Of a stretch of DNA of 64,000 nt, positions 34,521 through 42,953 are shown in pieces. Position numbers and translations under genes: made by a program. Positions within the stretch are counted from its first letter, which is position 1, and every line of letters starts with the position of its first letter. The notes beneath the pieces are model-generated. The model worked only from the letters and a program-made list of their open reading frames with translations, was not told the origin of the DNA and made no database searches. The DNA is from DASYKT01 sp963718105 (GTDB lineage Bacteria > Acidobacteriota > Blastocatellia > Pyrinomonadales > Pyrinomonadaceae). The stretch spans positions 1,302,001-1,366,000 of the forward strand of contig OY970352.1 of assembly GCA_963718105.1 (NCBI GenBank), read 5' to 3'.

Positions 34521-35795
34521 CTATTCTCCAGCGGGAATAATATCCAATTGCGCCCGGTTTTCGGTATCCAGATATTTTGCCACGGCGTTTTTAATATCGT
34601 CGGCGGTGATCGTCAGGAGTTTTTTCAGCTCGCTGTTGATCAAAGCCGGGTCGCCGTCATAAAGCGCGTATTCGCAGAGCGCCATGGCGCGCGCCAGCGA
34701 AGACTGGCGGTGCCGCACCTCGTCATTGACGAGCTGGTTGCGCAGCTTTTCCATTTCCTCTACCGAAGGGCCGCTCGCCGCCAGGGCTTTTATCTCGGCG
34801 ATCATAGATTCACGAATTTGCCCGACGTCCTGTCCGGGTTTTGGCAGCGCGCCGATATAAATTGTCGAAGGCCCGCGGCGCTCATCGGTAAAACCGAAAA
34901 GCTGCGAGATCGTGCCTTCGTCTTTCACCAGCTTCTGATAGAGCCGCGAGCTGTCGCCGTCATAGAGAATTTTTCCGGCCAGCCAGAGCGCTTCGTGCTC
35001 GATCGAGCGGCGCGGCGGTATTTTCCAGCCGATCAGAAATCCGGGCAGCGGCGCCAGCGGGTCCTGCCACGACTTGTGCGTTTCCGCTACCTCTTCGGGC
35101 TCGTTCACGTCGATCGCCGGCGGCGTGGGCTGCGCCGGGATATCGCCGAAATATTTTTCGACCAGCGCTTTTGCTTCATCGGTTTCAAAAGAACCGGTGA
35201 TCGTCAGCACGGCATTGTTCGGCGCGTAATAGATGCGGAAAAATTCCTGGACATAATCGACATCGACGGCGTCCAGGTCTTCCATCGAACCGATGGTCGA
35301 ATGCGAGTTGGCAAAATTTTTGAAGACCATCGAAGTGATCTGGTCAAACACCTGCCCGTAAGGCTGGTTGTCGTAACGCAGCCGTTTTTCTTCCTTGACT
35401 GCTTCGCGCTGGTTGTCGAGATTTTCCTGCGTGACGGCGAGCGAGCGCATCCGGTCGCTTTCCAGCCAGAGCGCCAGCGGAAGCTGGTTGGCCGGCAGCG
35501 TTTCATAATAATTCGTGCGCTCGGACGAAGTGGTGCCGTTCATCGTGCCGCCGGCTTTGGAAATGTACTGGAAATGCCCGGCCTTCGGAATGTTTTCCGA
35601 GCCCTGAAACATCATGTGTTCGAAAAGATGCGCAAAACCGGTGCGGCCTTCCTTTTCGTTGCGCGAGCCGACGTCGTAATAAACCGCCACGGCTACCACC
35701 GGCACAGCCGTGTCCTGGCTCAGAATGACGCGCAGCCCGTTCGATAATGTGTATTGGTCGATGGGAATCGGGAGCAGGCTAAATTGTTCTGTCAC
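34521..35795 (-). CDS. M16 zinc metallopeptidase, catalytic subunit
   Basis: A 424-residue M16B family peptidase. The inverted zinc motif is GFAHLFEHMMFQGSEN (HxxEH, near residue 56), with the third ligand region ERTNYYETLPANQLPLALWL, then the conserved RRSIEHEALWLAGKI and VDYVQEFFRIYYAPNNAVL. The start is GTG (35793-35795) with a GGAGG site. There is no signal peptide, so it is cytoplasmic or exported by an unseen route. Together with the non-catalytic gene it should form a heterodimeric clam-shell that degrades short peptides. Confidence 0.94.
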   Translation of the reverse strand: MTEQFSLLPIPIDQYTLSNGLRVILSQDTAVPVVAVAVYYDVGSRNEKEGRTGFAHLFEHMMFQGSENIPKAGHFQYISKAGGTMNGTTSSERTNYYETLPANQLPLALWLESDRMRSLAVTQENLDNQREAVKEEKRLRYDNQPYGQVFDQITSMVFKNFANSHSTIGSMEDLDAVDVDYVQEFFRIYYAPNNAVLTITGSFETDEAKALVEKYFGDIPAQPTPPAIDVNEPEEVAETHKSWQDPLAPLPGFLIGWKIPPRRSIEHEALWLAGKILYDGDSSRLYQKLVKDEGTISQLFGFTDERRGPSTIYIGALPKPGQDVGQIRESMIAEIKALAASGPSVEEMEKLRNQLVNDEVRHRQSSLARAMALCEYALYDGDPALINSELKKLLTITADDIKNAVAKYLDTENRAQLDIIPAGE

Positions 35796-35954
35796 TAAAC
35801 CTCCATAATTGCCAAATAATTGCGAAATAAAGCAAAAGATAATTGTAGCTTTTTAACCACCAAGGCACAAAGGACACAAAGTGAAGAAAGGAAAACAGGA
35901 AAGCAGAGGTGGTTTGAGCTAAACACAAAGAAACAGATCAAGCTAATTTATCTC

Positions 35955-36104
35955 AAGGTCGGGAAGGGCCGCTTGCGCCCGCTCATTCTTAAGTAGTTAA
36001 CCGGTCGGCTAAGCTAATAGCTGTCAGCTAACAGCTTTTGAGGTCAAAGGGATTTTAATTAGAGATAACAAAAGAGCGGGCGCAAGCAACCCTTCCCGAC
36101 CTGA
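35955..36104. repeat. long inverted repeat, family E copy 1
   Basis: Left arm AGGGCCGCTTGCGCCCGCTC (ending near 35983), right arm GAGCGGGCGCAAGC starting 36074. A loop of about 90 bases contains heptads of the AGCTAAT/AGCTGTC type. A second copy is at 49059-49169. It is the main content of the 35796-36163 spacer between the M16 and S41 genes. Confidence 0.75.
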
Positions 36105-36163
36105 GAGGTGGTCGTGTTGTTGCTTTTCTTTGTATTATTTAGCGTCTTGGTGGTGAAAAACTC

Positions 36164-37912
36164 TTACTGCTTTTTCGCAGTGGTCAATGCCAGGTCGCGC
36201 GAGCGCGGCAGGGCTTCGACGGCTTTGGCGACCTGTGCGTCGCCTTCGATCAATACCTGGGTGGCGGTGATGGTGCCAAAAGCGGCGCAGATAAAATTGT
36301 AGCGCATTCTTTGCGTGATAAATTTTCGTTCGGCTTCGATCTGCGCGGGCGTTACCTGCCACGCGGGGTGTTTCGAAACGAAGTCCGCAAAGAGGCGCAG
36401 CACATCCTGCGTGACGGGGAAGTCGGCCGGTTTTACGCGGTGGCTGATCTCGAGCGGGCGCAGAGTGCGGTAGGCTTCCATTCCGGCGATGCGGCCGCCC
36501 ACGGCTTCGCGCGCAAAAGCAAAGATCGGATCGAGCAACTGGTATTTCGCGTCGGTCATTAATTCGGTCTTGACCGGCTCATCTGGCGTGATGCCGTTGC
36601 CGCTGAAAACTTTTCGTCCGCCGCGCGTAAAGCTCGCCGGGCTGGTGATCGCCGCCGGCGCCATTTCCTTGTGGCGCAGGTAATCATACAAACCGCTGCC
36701 CGAATAATCGCGCTGGATCGAACGCCCGCTCGGCGTGTAATAGCGCGCTGTCGTCAAAGTAAGTCCCGCGCCGCCGGGCAGATCGATGACGGATTGCACC
36801 AGGCCTTTTCCAAAAGTCTGTTCGCCGACGATCAGCGCGCGGTCGTAATCCTGCAGCGCCGCCGCCACGATCTCGCTGGCCGAAGCCGTGTTGCCGTTGA
36901 CCAGCACCACGAGCGGAATATTTTCCGCCTTTTTGCCGTTCGACCTGAATACCCGGTTGTCGAGGTCGGTCCGCCCGCGCTGTGAAACCACTACCTGTCC
37001 CGGCGGTAAAAACTTTTCCGCCACCCTCACTGCCTGTTCCAAAATGCCGCCCGGGTTGTCGCGCATATCCAGCACCAGCGAGGTCATGCCTTGCTCGTGC
37101 AGATCGTTAAGCGCGACCGTCAGCTCGTCCGAGGTGGTGTAATTAAAACCGTTGGAAAAATCTATGTAGCCGACACCGGGCCGCAGCATATAGGCATCCG
37201 GTATCGAAGGCTGTGCGACCGTGCCGCGGCGCAGCTCGATATTTTCCACTTTGCCGGTCGCCGCGCGTTCCACCGTCAGCCGGACCAGCGTGCCTTTCGG
37301 GCCGCGGATGCGTTCGCGCACGTCAAAAGAATCGCGGCCGTTGGCCTTTTCGCCGCCGACGGTCAGGATGCGGTCGCCAAAGCGAAGCCCGGCGCGCGCC
37401 GCCGGCGAGTCCGGCGAAGTCGAAATAACGAACGTGCCCAGGTCGTCGCCGATGGTGTAATTGGCGATGGTCGCGCCGATCCCGAAATATTCTGAGTTTT
37501 GGTCGGTCAGCAGATCGCGGTAATCGGATTGGTCCAGGTAATTCGAATGCGGGTCGAGCACGTGCAGCATCGCCGAGATCGAAGATTTATTCAGCTCGGC
37601 GTAGTTGATATTTTTTCCGCCCACGTAATTGGCGCGGATGATGTCGAGCGCTTCGGAAAGCTCGCCTTTGATGCGCGCGACATTACTGACAGAAGACCGG
37701 GCATTAACAGACGCCGCGGCGGTGCCGCCGGCCGCTACCTGGTCGGTGCGCGAAGCGGAAAAAGTACTGCCTTTTGCTATCTTAAAAGGATCGCCGATTC
37801 CAAACTCTTTTGGTGCTTTTTGGACGGTAAGGTCCTGCTGGGCAATTATAATTGGGCAGGCAAAAGAGAGGGCTGAAATGAAAAGGACGACTCGGAAAAC
37901 TTTATTCGCCAT
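36164..37912 (-). CDS. exported S41 family C-terminal processing peptidase
   Basis: I choose the ATG at 37912, since the protein then starts with a normal signal peptide (MANKVFRVVLFISALSFACP); a GTG at 37927 is also possible. It has 582 residues. After the helical DPHSNYL region comes a PDZ domain (GTFVISTSPDSPAARAGLRF, GDRILTVGGEKANG, about 165-220), then the protease core with LVLDMRDNPGG, the nucleophile region NGNTASASEIVAAAL and the lysine region GEQTFGKGLVQSV. It belongs to the CtpA/tail-specific protease family and acts on periplasmic proteins with non-polar C-termini. It is a single gene flanked by hairpin repeats. Confidence 0.92.
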   Translation of the reverse strand: MANKVFRVVLFISALSFACPIIIAQQDLTVQKAPKEFGIGDPFKIAKGSTFSASRTDQVAAGGTAAASVNARSSVSNVARIKGELSEALDIIRANYVGGKNINYAELNKSSISAMLHVLDPHSNYLDQSDYRDLLTDQNSEYFGIGATIANYTIGDDLGTFVISTSPDSPAARAGLRFGDRILTVGGEKANGRDSFDVRERIRGPKGTLVRLTVERAATGKVENIELRRGTVAQPSIPDAYMLRPGVGYIDFSNGFNYTTSDELTVALNDLHEQGMTSLVLDMRDNPGGILEQAVRVAEKFLPPGQVVVSQRGRTDLDNRVFRSNGKKAENIPLVVLVNGNTASASEIVAAALQDYDRALIVGEQTFGKGLVQSVIDLPGGAGLTLTTARYYTPSGRSIQRDYSGSGLYDYLRHKEMAPAAITSPASFTRGGRKVFSGNGITPDEPVKTELMTDAKYQLLDPIFAFAREAVGGRIAGMEAYRTLRPLEISHRVKPADFPVTQDVLRLFADFVSKHPAWQVTPAQIEAERKFITQRMRYNFICAAFGTITATQVLIEGDAQVAKAVEALPRSRDLALTTAKKQ

Positions 37913-38129
37913 AGATTTATACTTCACAGAAAACAGGTGGCACCCTGAAAAACTGCTTATTCGCCGCTAAATTTTTGAACTTGTTAGGTAGCTTTTTGGC
38001 TAGTGGCTTGCGGAGGGTTTCTCAGGTTCCCCGCAAGCCCAGCCATTCCCGAATATCAAATTTGCTATGTGGAGATAATATAACTAATCGTTAAACACTT
38101 CCAAAAACCAAAGTAAGAAAAATAACGAG

Positions 38130-38252
38130 GTCAGAACCCGAAGCGGTAGCGAGGGGTTTCGGTTTTTGGTTTTGGCTCGGTGCAGATGGCTTATCCTCAG
38201 CATTATCTCTATTAAAGTGCAAAACCCCTTCGCTACCGCTTCGGGTTCTGAC
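38130..38252. repeat. palindromic element, family B copy 1 (123 bp)
   Basis: Both ends read inward GTCAGAACCCGAAGCGGTAG; the arms differ by one extra base. Length 123 = 41 x 3, and the GTC-AGA-ACC frame is open through the element on both strands. Its right end is followed by CTCATC, similar to the TCATT that follows the other copies. It occupies most of the 37913-38298 spacer. Nothing else is recognisable there except the ribosome-site region of the GAF gene. Confidence 0.85.
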
Positions 38253-38298
38253 CTCATCGCCTTTCGCCGCGATTTTTGCTAAAGTAGCTCATTAATAT

Positions 38299-39078
38299 AT
38301 GTCCGACACACCATCCGATCTGGAGCAGAAGATCCGCGCGACCATTGAGACGGTCGACCTGTCCAACGCGCTGACGCAGCCGCTGAATAATTCCATCCGC
38401 GAGCTGCTGCGGCTTTCGGCGGCGGGGATGAATTCGGACGAGGCTTCGGTGATCGTGCGCGACGGTGACGATCTGCGTTTTATGATCGTGATCGGGAAGG
38501 TCGCCGATCAACTGACGGGGATGAAGTTTCCCAACGGCAAGGGAATCGCCGGTTTTGTGTTTTCTTCGGGCCAGCCGATGGCGGTGGCCGATGTCGGCCA
38601 GGAAGCTTCTTTTTATAAAGAGGTAGATCAGCAGACCGGCTATACGACCCAGACGCTGCTGGCGACGCCGCTGCGTTTCGGCGGGGAAGTGATCGGCGTG
38701 CTGGAATATGTGAACCGCAGGGGAGACCCGCCCTACGCGCCGTTCACCGCCGAAGAGATGGACAAGGCCGCACTCTATGCCGAAGCGATCGCATCCTTGG
38801 TGGACGCCTATGAGTCTACTTCGCTGACCGAGATCATCGGCGCGCAGATGTTAAAGGCCGCCGTGACGGATGAGCAAAAAGCCGGCCTGATGGAAGTTCG
38901 CGAGTGGGTGCGCGAGCTGCGTACCGGCTCAGAGCACCGCGATATGATCGACATCGCCGTGCTGCTGCGCGAAGTCGCCAACCGCGGCGAATCGGAAAGA
39001 AAATTGTTCCGCGAGATACTGGAGGCGTTCGTTCGCCACGCCGATGCGCAATCGGCAACAGAGTTTTTGTATTACTAG
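38299..39078 (+). CDS. GAF-domain sensor protein
   Basis: A 259-residue soluble protein. A GAF domain spans about residues 15-175 (LRFMIVIGKVADQLTGMKFP, NGKGIAGFVFSSGQPMAVAD, TLLATPLRFGGEVIGVLEYV). It is followed by a helical tail (about 180-259) without a kinase, cyclase or DNA-binding output. GAF domains bind small molecules or sense redox/light; the ligand is not predictable. The next gene on the same strand, a subtilase, starts 138 bases later, so the two may be functionally linked, but the spacer is a repeat array and an operon is not certain. Confidence 0.85.
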   Translation: MSDTPSDLEQKIRATIETVDLSNALTQPLNNSIRELLRLSAAGMNSDEASVIVRDGDDLRFMIVIGKVADQLTGMKFPNGKGIAGFVFSSGQPMAVADVGQEASFYKEVDQQTGYTTQTLLATPLRFGGEVIGVLEYVNRRGDPPYAPFTAEEMDKAALYAEAIASLVDAYESTSLTEIIGAQMLKAAVTDEQKAGLMEVREWVRELRTGSEHRDMIDIAVLLREVANRGESERKLFREILEAFVRHADAQSATEFLYY

Positions 39079-39079
39079 T

Positions 39080-39210
39080 GGTAATGGGTAATTGGTAATT
39101 GGTAACTGGTTGAAGGTAATAGGTAATGGGTAATAAGCATTGAAAAGCTTTTACCAGTTACTAATTACCAACTACCAGCCGCCAATTACTAATTACCAAC
39201 TACCAATCGC
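39080..39210. repeat. facing 7-base-period arrays (GGTAATT / AATTACC types)
   Basis: From 39080 to about 39133 units GGTAATG, GGTAATT, GGTAACT and GGTAATA follow each other. From 39149 to 39210 units AGTTACT, AATTACC, AACTACC and AATCGCC run in strict 7-base steps. The two arrays are reverse complements, so the RNA or single strand forms one long hairpin with an AAGCATTGAAAAGCTT centre. This is the clearest example of the heptad pattern. Confidence 0.8.
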
Positions 39211-39216
39211 CAGCAA

Positions 39217-40017
39217 ATGTTAACTACCCCTGCAAGAGACTCCCTCTCGGCGCTCGACGCTATCAGTGTGTTTGCGCCCGATGACGCGTGGAAAAATTGC
39301 ACCGGCGCGGGAGTAAACGTGGCTGTCATCGATAGCGGCATCGAAACCGATCATCCGGCGCTGACGGGCAAGGTCATCGAATCGCTCGAGGCCAACACGG
39401 TCGAGCGGGGCCGCGTGGAATTCATTCCTTCCACGTCGGGCGACAGCGCGGGGCACGGCACGGCCTGCGCGGGCATAATTTCTTCGATCGCGCCCGATAC
39501 GAAATTTCACAGCATCAAGGTTTTGGGCTCCGGCGCGAGCGGCGACGGGCACGCGTTTCTCGCCGGGTTGGAATACGCGGTCAAACGCCGGTTCCGTCTG
39601 ATAAATTTAAGCCTCGGCACCACCAAGCCGCAGTACGTCGTTCCGCTGCACGATCTGCTCGACCGCGCTTACCAAGCGGGCTGCATCGTGGTGGCCGCCG
39701 CCAATAATCTGCCGCAGCCGAGTTTCCCCTCGGTGTTTTCCTCGTCGCTGATCTCGGTGAGCAAATCCGAGGAAACAGATCCGTTCAAATTCAGCTTTCG
39801 CTACGGCGAGGTGATCGAACTGACAGCACCCGGCGTGGGCGTTCGCACCACCTGGCTCGAAGGCAGCTACCGCCAACTCACCGGCAACAGCTTCGCCTGC
39901 CCCAATATCGTCGGCATCTGCGCGCTGCTACTGGAATGCTACCCCCACATGACCCCGTTCCAGATCAAATCAATGCTCTATTCAATTGCCAGGAAGAATA
40001 AAGAAGAAGGCGCGTAA
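39217..40017 (+). CDS. S8 subtilisin-like serine peptidase without signal or propeptide
   Basis: A 266-residue subtilase. The catalytic triad is visible: Asp39 in NVAVIDSGIETDHP, His80 in SAGHGTACAGII and Ser225 in GNSFACPNIVG, with the oxyanion Asn in VVAAANN. There is no signal peptide and no pro-domain, and the N-terminus begins only some 30 residues before the active Asp. It therefore looks cytoplasmic and directly active. The ATG at 39217 lacks a ribosome site because the spacer is a repeat array. Linkage with the upstream GAF protein is possible. Confidence 0.9.
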   Translation: MLTTPARDSLSALDAISVFAPDDAWKNCTGAGVNVAVIDSGIETDHPALTGKVIESLEANTVERGRVEFIPSTSGDSAGHGTACAGIISSIAPDTKFHSIKVLGSGASGDGHAFLAGLEYAVKRRFRLINLSLGTTKPQYVVPLHDLLDRAYQAGCIVVAAANNLPQPSFPSVFSSSLISVSKSEETDPFKFSFRYGEVIELTAPGVGVRTTWLEGSYRQLTGNSFACPNIVGICALLLECYPHMTPFQIKSMLYSIARKNKEEGA

Positions 40018-40018
40018 T

Positions 40019-40046
40019 ACGCGATACGCGATACGTAATACGCTAT
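40019..40046. repeat. 7-base-period array (GCGATAC type)
   Basis: GCGATAC, GCGATAC, GTAATAC and GCTATTC run directly after the subtilase stop. It is related to the array at 3110-3142. Confidence 0.6.
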
Positions 40047-40062
40047 TCAGCGGGGCGTTCTT

Positions 40063-40156
40063 GTCAGTAGCGTCGGTGTCAGCCGATGCGTTCTTTCATT
40101 CGTGTGATTGGTGTAATTCGTGGCTGATTTTCCGGGCGTCATTTTTGTCAGTAGCG
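40063..40156. repeat. direct repeats of GTCAGTAGCG, family F
   Basis: GTCAGTAGCG occurs at 40063-40072 and again at 40147-40156 in the same orientation, each followed by a short GCGTCGG-type stretch. The same 10-mer flanks the inverted element at 58806-58899. It fills the spacer between the subtilase and the TPR gene end. Confidence 0.55.
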
Positions 40157-40175
40157 CTTGCGTCGGCGGGTGAAT

Positions 40176-41306
40176 TTATTTGAGTTTTTCCCGGCAAGAA
40201 ATCAAGTATTGCTCCAAGTTTTTTGTTCTTGGATGATCTTCCCCCAAAAAATGAACAAACTGCTTATATGCTTCTTCAAACATAGGGAGCGCTTCCGCAT
40301 AGTTTTCTTGTTTGAAACGTAAAACGGCTATCCACCAATAACTTTGAGCAGTATCAGGGTGAAGACTTCCCAGAGCTTTTTCCCGAATGGCCTTTGCTTG
40401 TTGATGCAGATCTTCAGCAAGTTCTAATTTGCCTTGAGCTACATAAACTCCAGCTAAATTGTTGAGGCGGATAGCATAATGGGGATCTTCCTTGCCGATG
40501 GTCTTTTCACCGATTCGCAGCGATTCCTCATATTTCTCAATTGCTTCATCGTACCGGCCCTGAAGTTGATAAACATTAGCTAAATTATTCAAAGAGGTAG
40601 CATAATTTGGATGTTCCTTGCCGAGGATCTTTTCACCGATTCGCAGCACCTCCTCGAATTTCCCAATAGCTTCATTGTACCGGCCCTGAACTTGATAAAT
40701 ATTAGCCAAATTATTTAAAAGAGCGGCATGATCGGCGCTTTCTTTCCCGAAAACTTCGCCGGAATTTTTTGTCGAGCGCAGGTAATAACGCTCCGAATTG
40801 TTTAAATTACCTAACAATTCATGGTAACGCGCCAGCTTGTTGTAAAGAGAGATTGTTGTTTCATTTTCGACACATAATTTATCGGAGTTTTCCAGCAGTA
40901 TTTGAACGTGTTGGGAATATTTTTCACAGGTCAGCCTATTCAAATAATCATATCGTGGAAATAGATTCGACAAAATTCCTAATAACTCGGTGCAGACATT
41001 TCTTGTTTCCCCCGTTGACAGTTTTGTCTGGATCACACGCTGAATAGAACGGTGAGTGGTAAAAATGCATTTGTCTTTATTATATTTAAGCAGATCATAA
41101 CGGGTCAGCTTTTCGCGTACATCATCCCAAAGATCGTCGCCGTCTTTCAGGCCGGCAAAAGCCTTATCTTTTTTCCGCAGTATTTCCTGTAGCAGATCTT
41201 CCGATATTTCGTCGGGCGAAAGAAAACTCATCGCATTTAGCAGAAGTCTAACGGCCGGACCGACATTTTCTGTTTCGCTGAGTTCGTCATAGACCAGTGA
41301 AAACAC
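40176..41306 (-). CDS. TPR part of a frameshifted NB-ARC/TPR protein
   Basis: This 376-residue open frame continues the NB-ARC gene upstream in another frame. The frame stays open without a start codon up to the T-run at 41432-41439. It holds a winged-helix-like part (SFLSPDEISEDLLQEILRKK), then 5-6 kinesin-light-chain type tetratricopeptide repeats (YATSLNNLANVYQLQGRYDE, EDPHYAIRLNNLAGVYVAQG, HPDTAQSYWWIAVLRFKQEN). In STAND-type signalling proteins the TPR part senses the trigger and controls the ATPase. An apparent start at GTG 41306 is probably not the natural one. Confidence 0.85.
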   Translation of the reverse strand: MFSLVYDELSETENVGPAVRLLLNAMSFLSPDEISEDLLQEILRKKDKAFAGLKDGDDLWDDVREKLTRYDLLKYNKDKCIFTTHRSIQRVIQTKLSTGETRNVCTELLGILSNLFPRYDYLNRLTCEKYSQHVQILLENSDKLCVENETTISLYNKLARYHELLGNLNNSERYYLRSTKNSGEVFGKESADHAALLNNLANIYQVQGRYNEAIGKFEEVLRIGEKILGKEHPNYATSLNNLANVYQLQGRYDEAIEKYEESLRIGEKTIGKEDPHYAIRLNNLAGVYVAQGKLELAEDLHQQAKAIREKALGSLHPDTAQSYWWIAVLRFKQENYAEALPMFEEAYKQFVHFLGEDHPRTKNLEQYLISCREKLK

Positions 41307-41391
41307 TTTTCCCGCCGATTTATGCTGAGCTGATCTAAACTGATATGTGCCGTAATCGTCTTCACTGTTCCACGCAACCTGCGGGGTATCT

Positions 41392-42420
41392 TTATATTTT
41401 TGCCAGAAAGTAGTAAACGGCGCGAGCCCAATTTTTTTTAAGAGATATATAGGCTCCGGTCGAGTTTAGGGTTAAGGGTAACCCGTCAATCTCATCAATG
41501 AGATGGTCAAAGGATTCTTTTTCTTCTCCGCCTATCTCCAGGGGTAAATAAGGCTGATTATTTGCGCGGCTGAAAAGCAAAATTTCCGCATCTGTCTTGC
41601 TAAGCTTTGTTATGTTGATCTCAGTTCCCAGGGCGGTAACTTCGCGGAAATTTGAAGTAAAAAGGCAATCGCCATTTCTACTGACCGGAACAAATGGAAA
41701 AAGTTCTTTTGGCTCATCCACATTGTCGTAAACAACCAGCCAATTTTCGTTTTCCTCCAACCACTGTTTGAAACCTAGGGCTTTCTCTCTTTGTTCCTGT
41801 ACACTGCCGAGTTGCGGATCGAGCATTTCGCCGCACTTGGCGAGGCTCTCCATCATTTCTTCTTTGGTTGCGCGGATAAAAAATATCTTGTCGTAATTAT
41901 TTTTATTGTCGTTTGCGAATTTGTAGGTGGTAAAAGTTTTACCCAGGCCTGAGATGTCATGAATAGCAGCCCTATGGCCCGCAGCCAAAGTTTCTTTTAT
42001 TTTTTGCAAAACTTCCGTGCGGCCGACGAAGAATTTAAGCTCAGGTAAGAAATAATTTGGGTATAATTTTTGATTTGGATCAGTAACCTTTGGCTGTGTT
42101 TCACCCGGCGGTTTATATTCGTGTTTGACGGTTACATCAATAGGAATTTTGTTTGTTTCAATGGGTTTTTCATCTTTCAGTTCGTCCGAAACATCAGTAG
42201 AGAGAAAATTGCTCAATAACCCCACAATAAAAGCAACGACTATCGGTGCAATAACAGGCAAATTTTTTGAAATATTGGGGGCAAAAAATTGATTAAGGAA
42301 ATTGGTAACCCAAGTGGACTCCTGAATGGCGAAAAAAACTGAAAGTCCTAATAGTAAGAGAACTACTATTAAGGTAAGCCAAATGCGCTTTCTTCGATTT
42401 CTGAGAAATTTATGAGCCAT
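41392..42420 (-). CDS. membrane-anchored NB-ARC (STAND) ATPase, N-terminal part
   Basis: A 342-residue open frame. Two membrane helices come first (IWLTLIVVLLLLGLSVFF near residue 13; LPVIAPIVVAFIVGLLSNFL near 54). The ATPase follows: FFVGRTEVLQKIKETL, then the P-loop DISGLGKTFTTYKF near 155, the Walker B-like NWLVVYDNVDE near 220, CLFTSNFREV and the GLPLTL motif of NB-ARC proteins near the end. Translation leaves the correct frame at an eight-A run (T at 41432-41439 on the plus strand). Removing one A restores a continuous protein with the TPR part. The full product would be about 747 residues, a membrane-bound STAND protein with possible immune or regulatory signalling. Confidence 0.87.
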   Translation of the reverse strand: MAHKFLRNRRKRIWLTLIVVLLLLGLSVFFAIQESTWVTNFLNQFFAPNISKNLPVIAPIVVAFIVGLLSNFLSTDVSDELKDEKPIETNKIPIDVTVKHEYKPPGETQPKVTDPNQKLYPNYFLPELKFFVGRTEVLQKIKETLAAGHRAAIHDISGLGKTFTTYKFANDNKNNYDKIFFIRATKEEMMESLAKCGEMLDPQLGSVQEQREKALGFKQWLEENENWLVVYDNVDEPKELFPFVPVSRNGDCLFTSNFREVTALGTEINITKLSKTDAEILLFSRANNQPYLPLEIGGEEKESFDHLIDEIDGLPLTLNSTGAYISLKKNWARAVYYFLAKI

Positions 42421-42563
42421 TTATTTATACAAAATACTTGAGAAGCTAGAGAGAGTATAAGTCGTTTTAGATAAATAAGTTTTGACCGAGTTTAATTTAG
42501 AGCGAGGCAAAAATCAACAAATTAGTTTTCCGCCAACATTGAAGCCACCGAAGACCACGCGCT

Positions 42564-42945
42564 CACCATTTACCTTCGCCAGGCGGCGAATGATAGCGAG
42601 GCCGGTTGGCGAAGGTAATGGTGGGCGTAAAAAAATTTAGTAAGCACGGAAAGGCAGAACCCGGAAAGAACCACCCCGTCGCGGAAGCCGCGCCACCCCT
42701 CCTTGGTAAGGAGGGGGAGTTAGGAAACCGCTCTGTCGCGAAAGCCACCCCTCCTTGGTAAGGAGGGGAATTAGGAAACTCGCAAATCTTCCAAATCCTC
42801 TCTGCCTTCAAACATCGATATCGATTATCATTTTGCATTAGCCGCCAGCGCCGGCGGCGGCGTCAGTTCTTTGAATTCTTAATTGTGATGATTCTGTTAA
42901 GTAACCACCCCGTCCTGCTTCGCGTACCGACAAGGAGGGGAGTTA
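42564..42945. repeat. cluster of hairpins with CCTCCTTGGTAAGGAGG units
   Basis: A hairpin CACCATTTACCTTCGCCA (42564-42581) / TTGGCGAAGGTAATGGTG (42606-42623) is followed by two copies of a roughly 50-base direct repeat. Each copy contains CCCTCCTTGGTAAGGAGGG (near 42697 and 42749) and is flanked by TCGCG-AAGCC and TTAGGAAAC. A decayed third unit is near 42905-42945. The whole 42421-42953 spacer has no gene that I can support. Confidence 0.7.
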
Positions 42946-42953
42946 AAAGTGCC

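Noticed and set aside
39080..39210. CRISPR or coding repeat in the GGTAATT array
   Set aside because: Period of 7 bases, no spacers, and stop codons in all frames.
42563..42838. 91-codon frame on the minus strand
   Set aside because: It consists of translated hairpin repeats (CCTCCTTGGTAAGGAGG units) and has no coding signature.
42564..42945. CRISPR array, because of regularly placed CCTCCTTGGTAAGGAGG repeats
   Set aside because: Only two to three units, with flanks repeated rather than unique spacers, and no cas genes.
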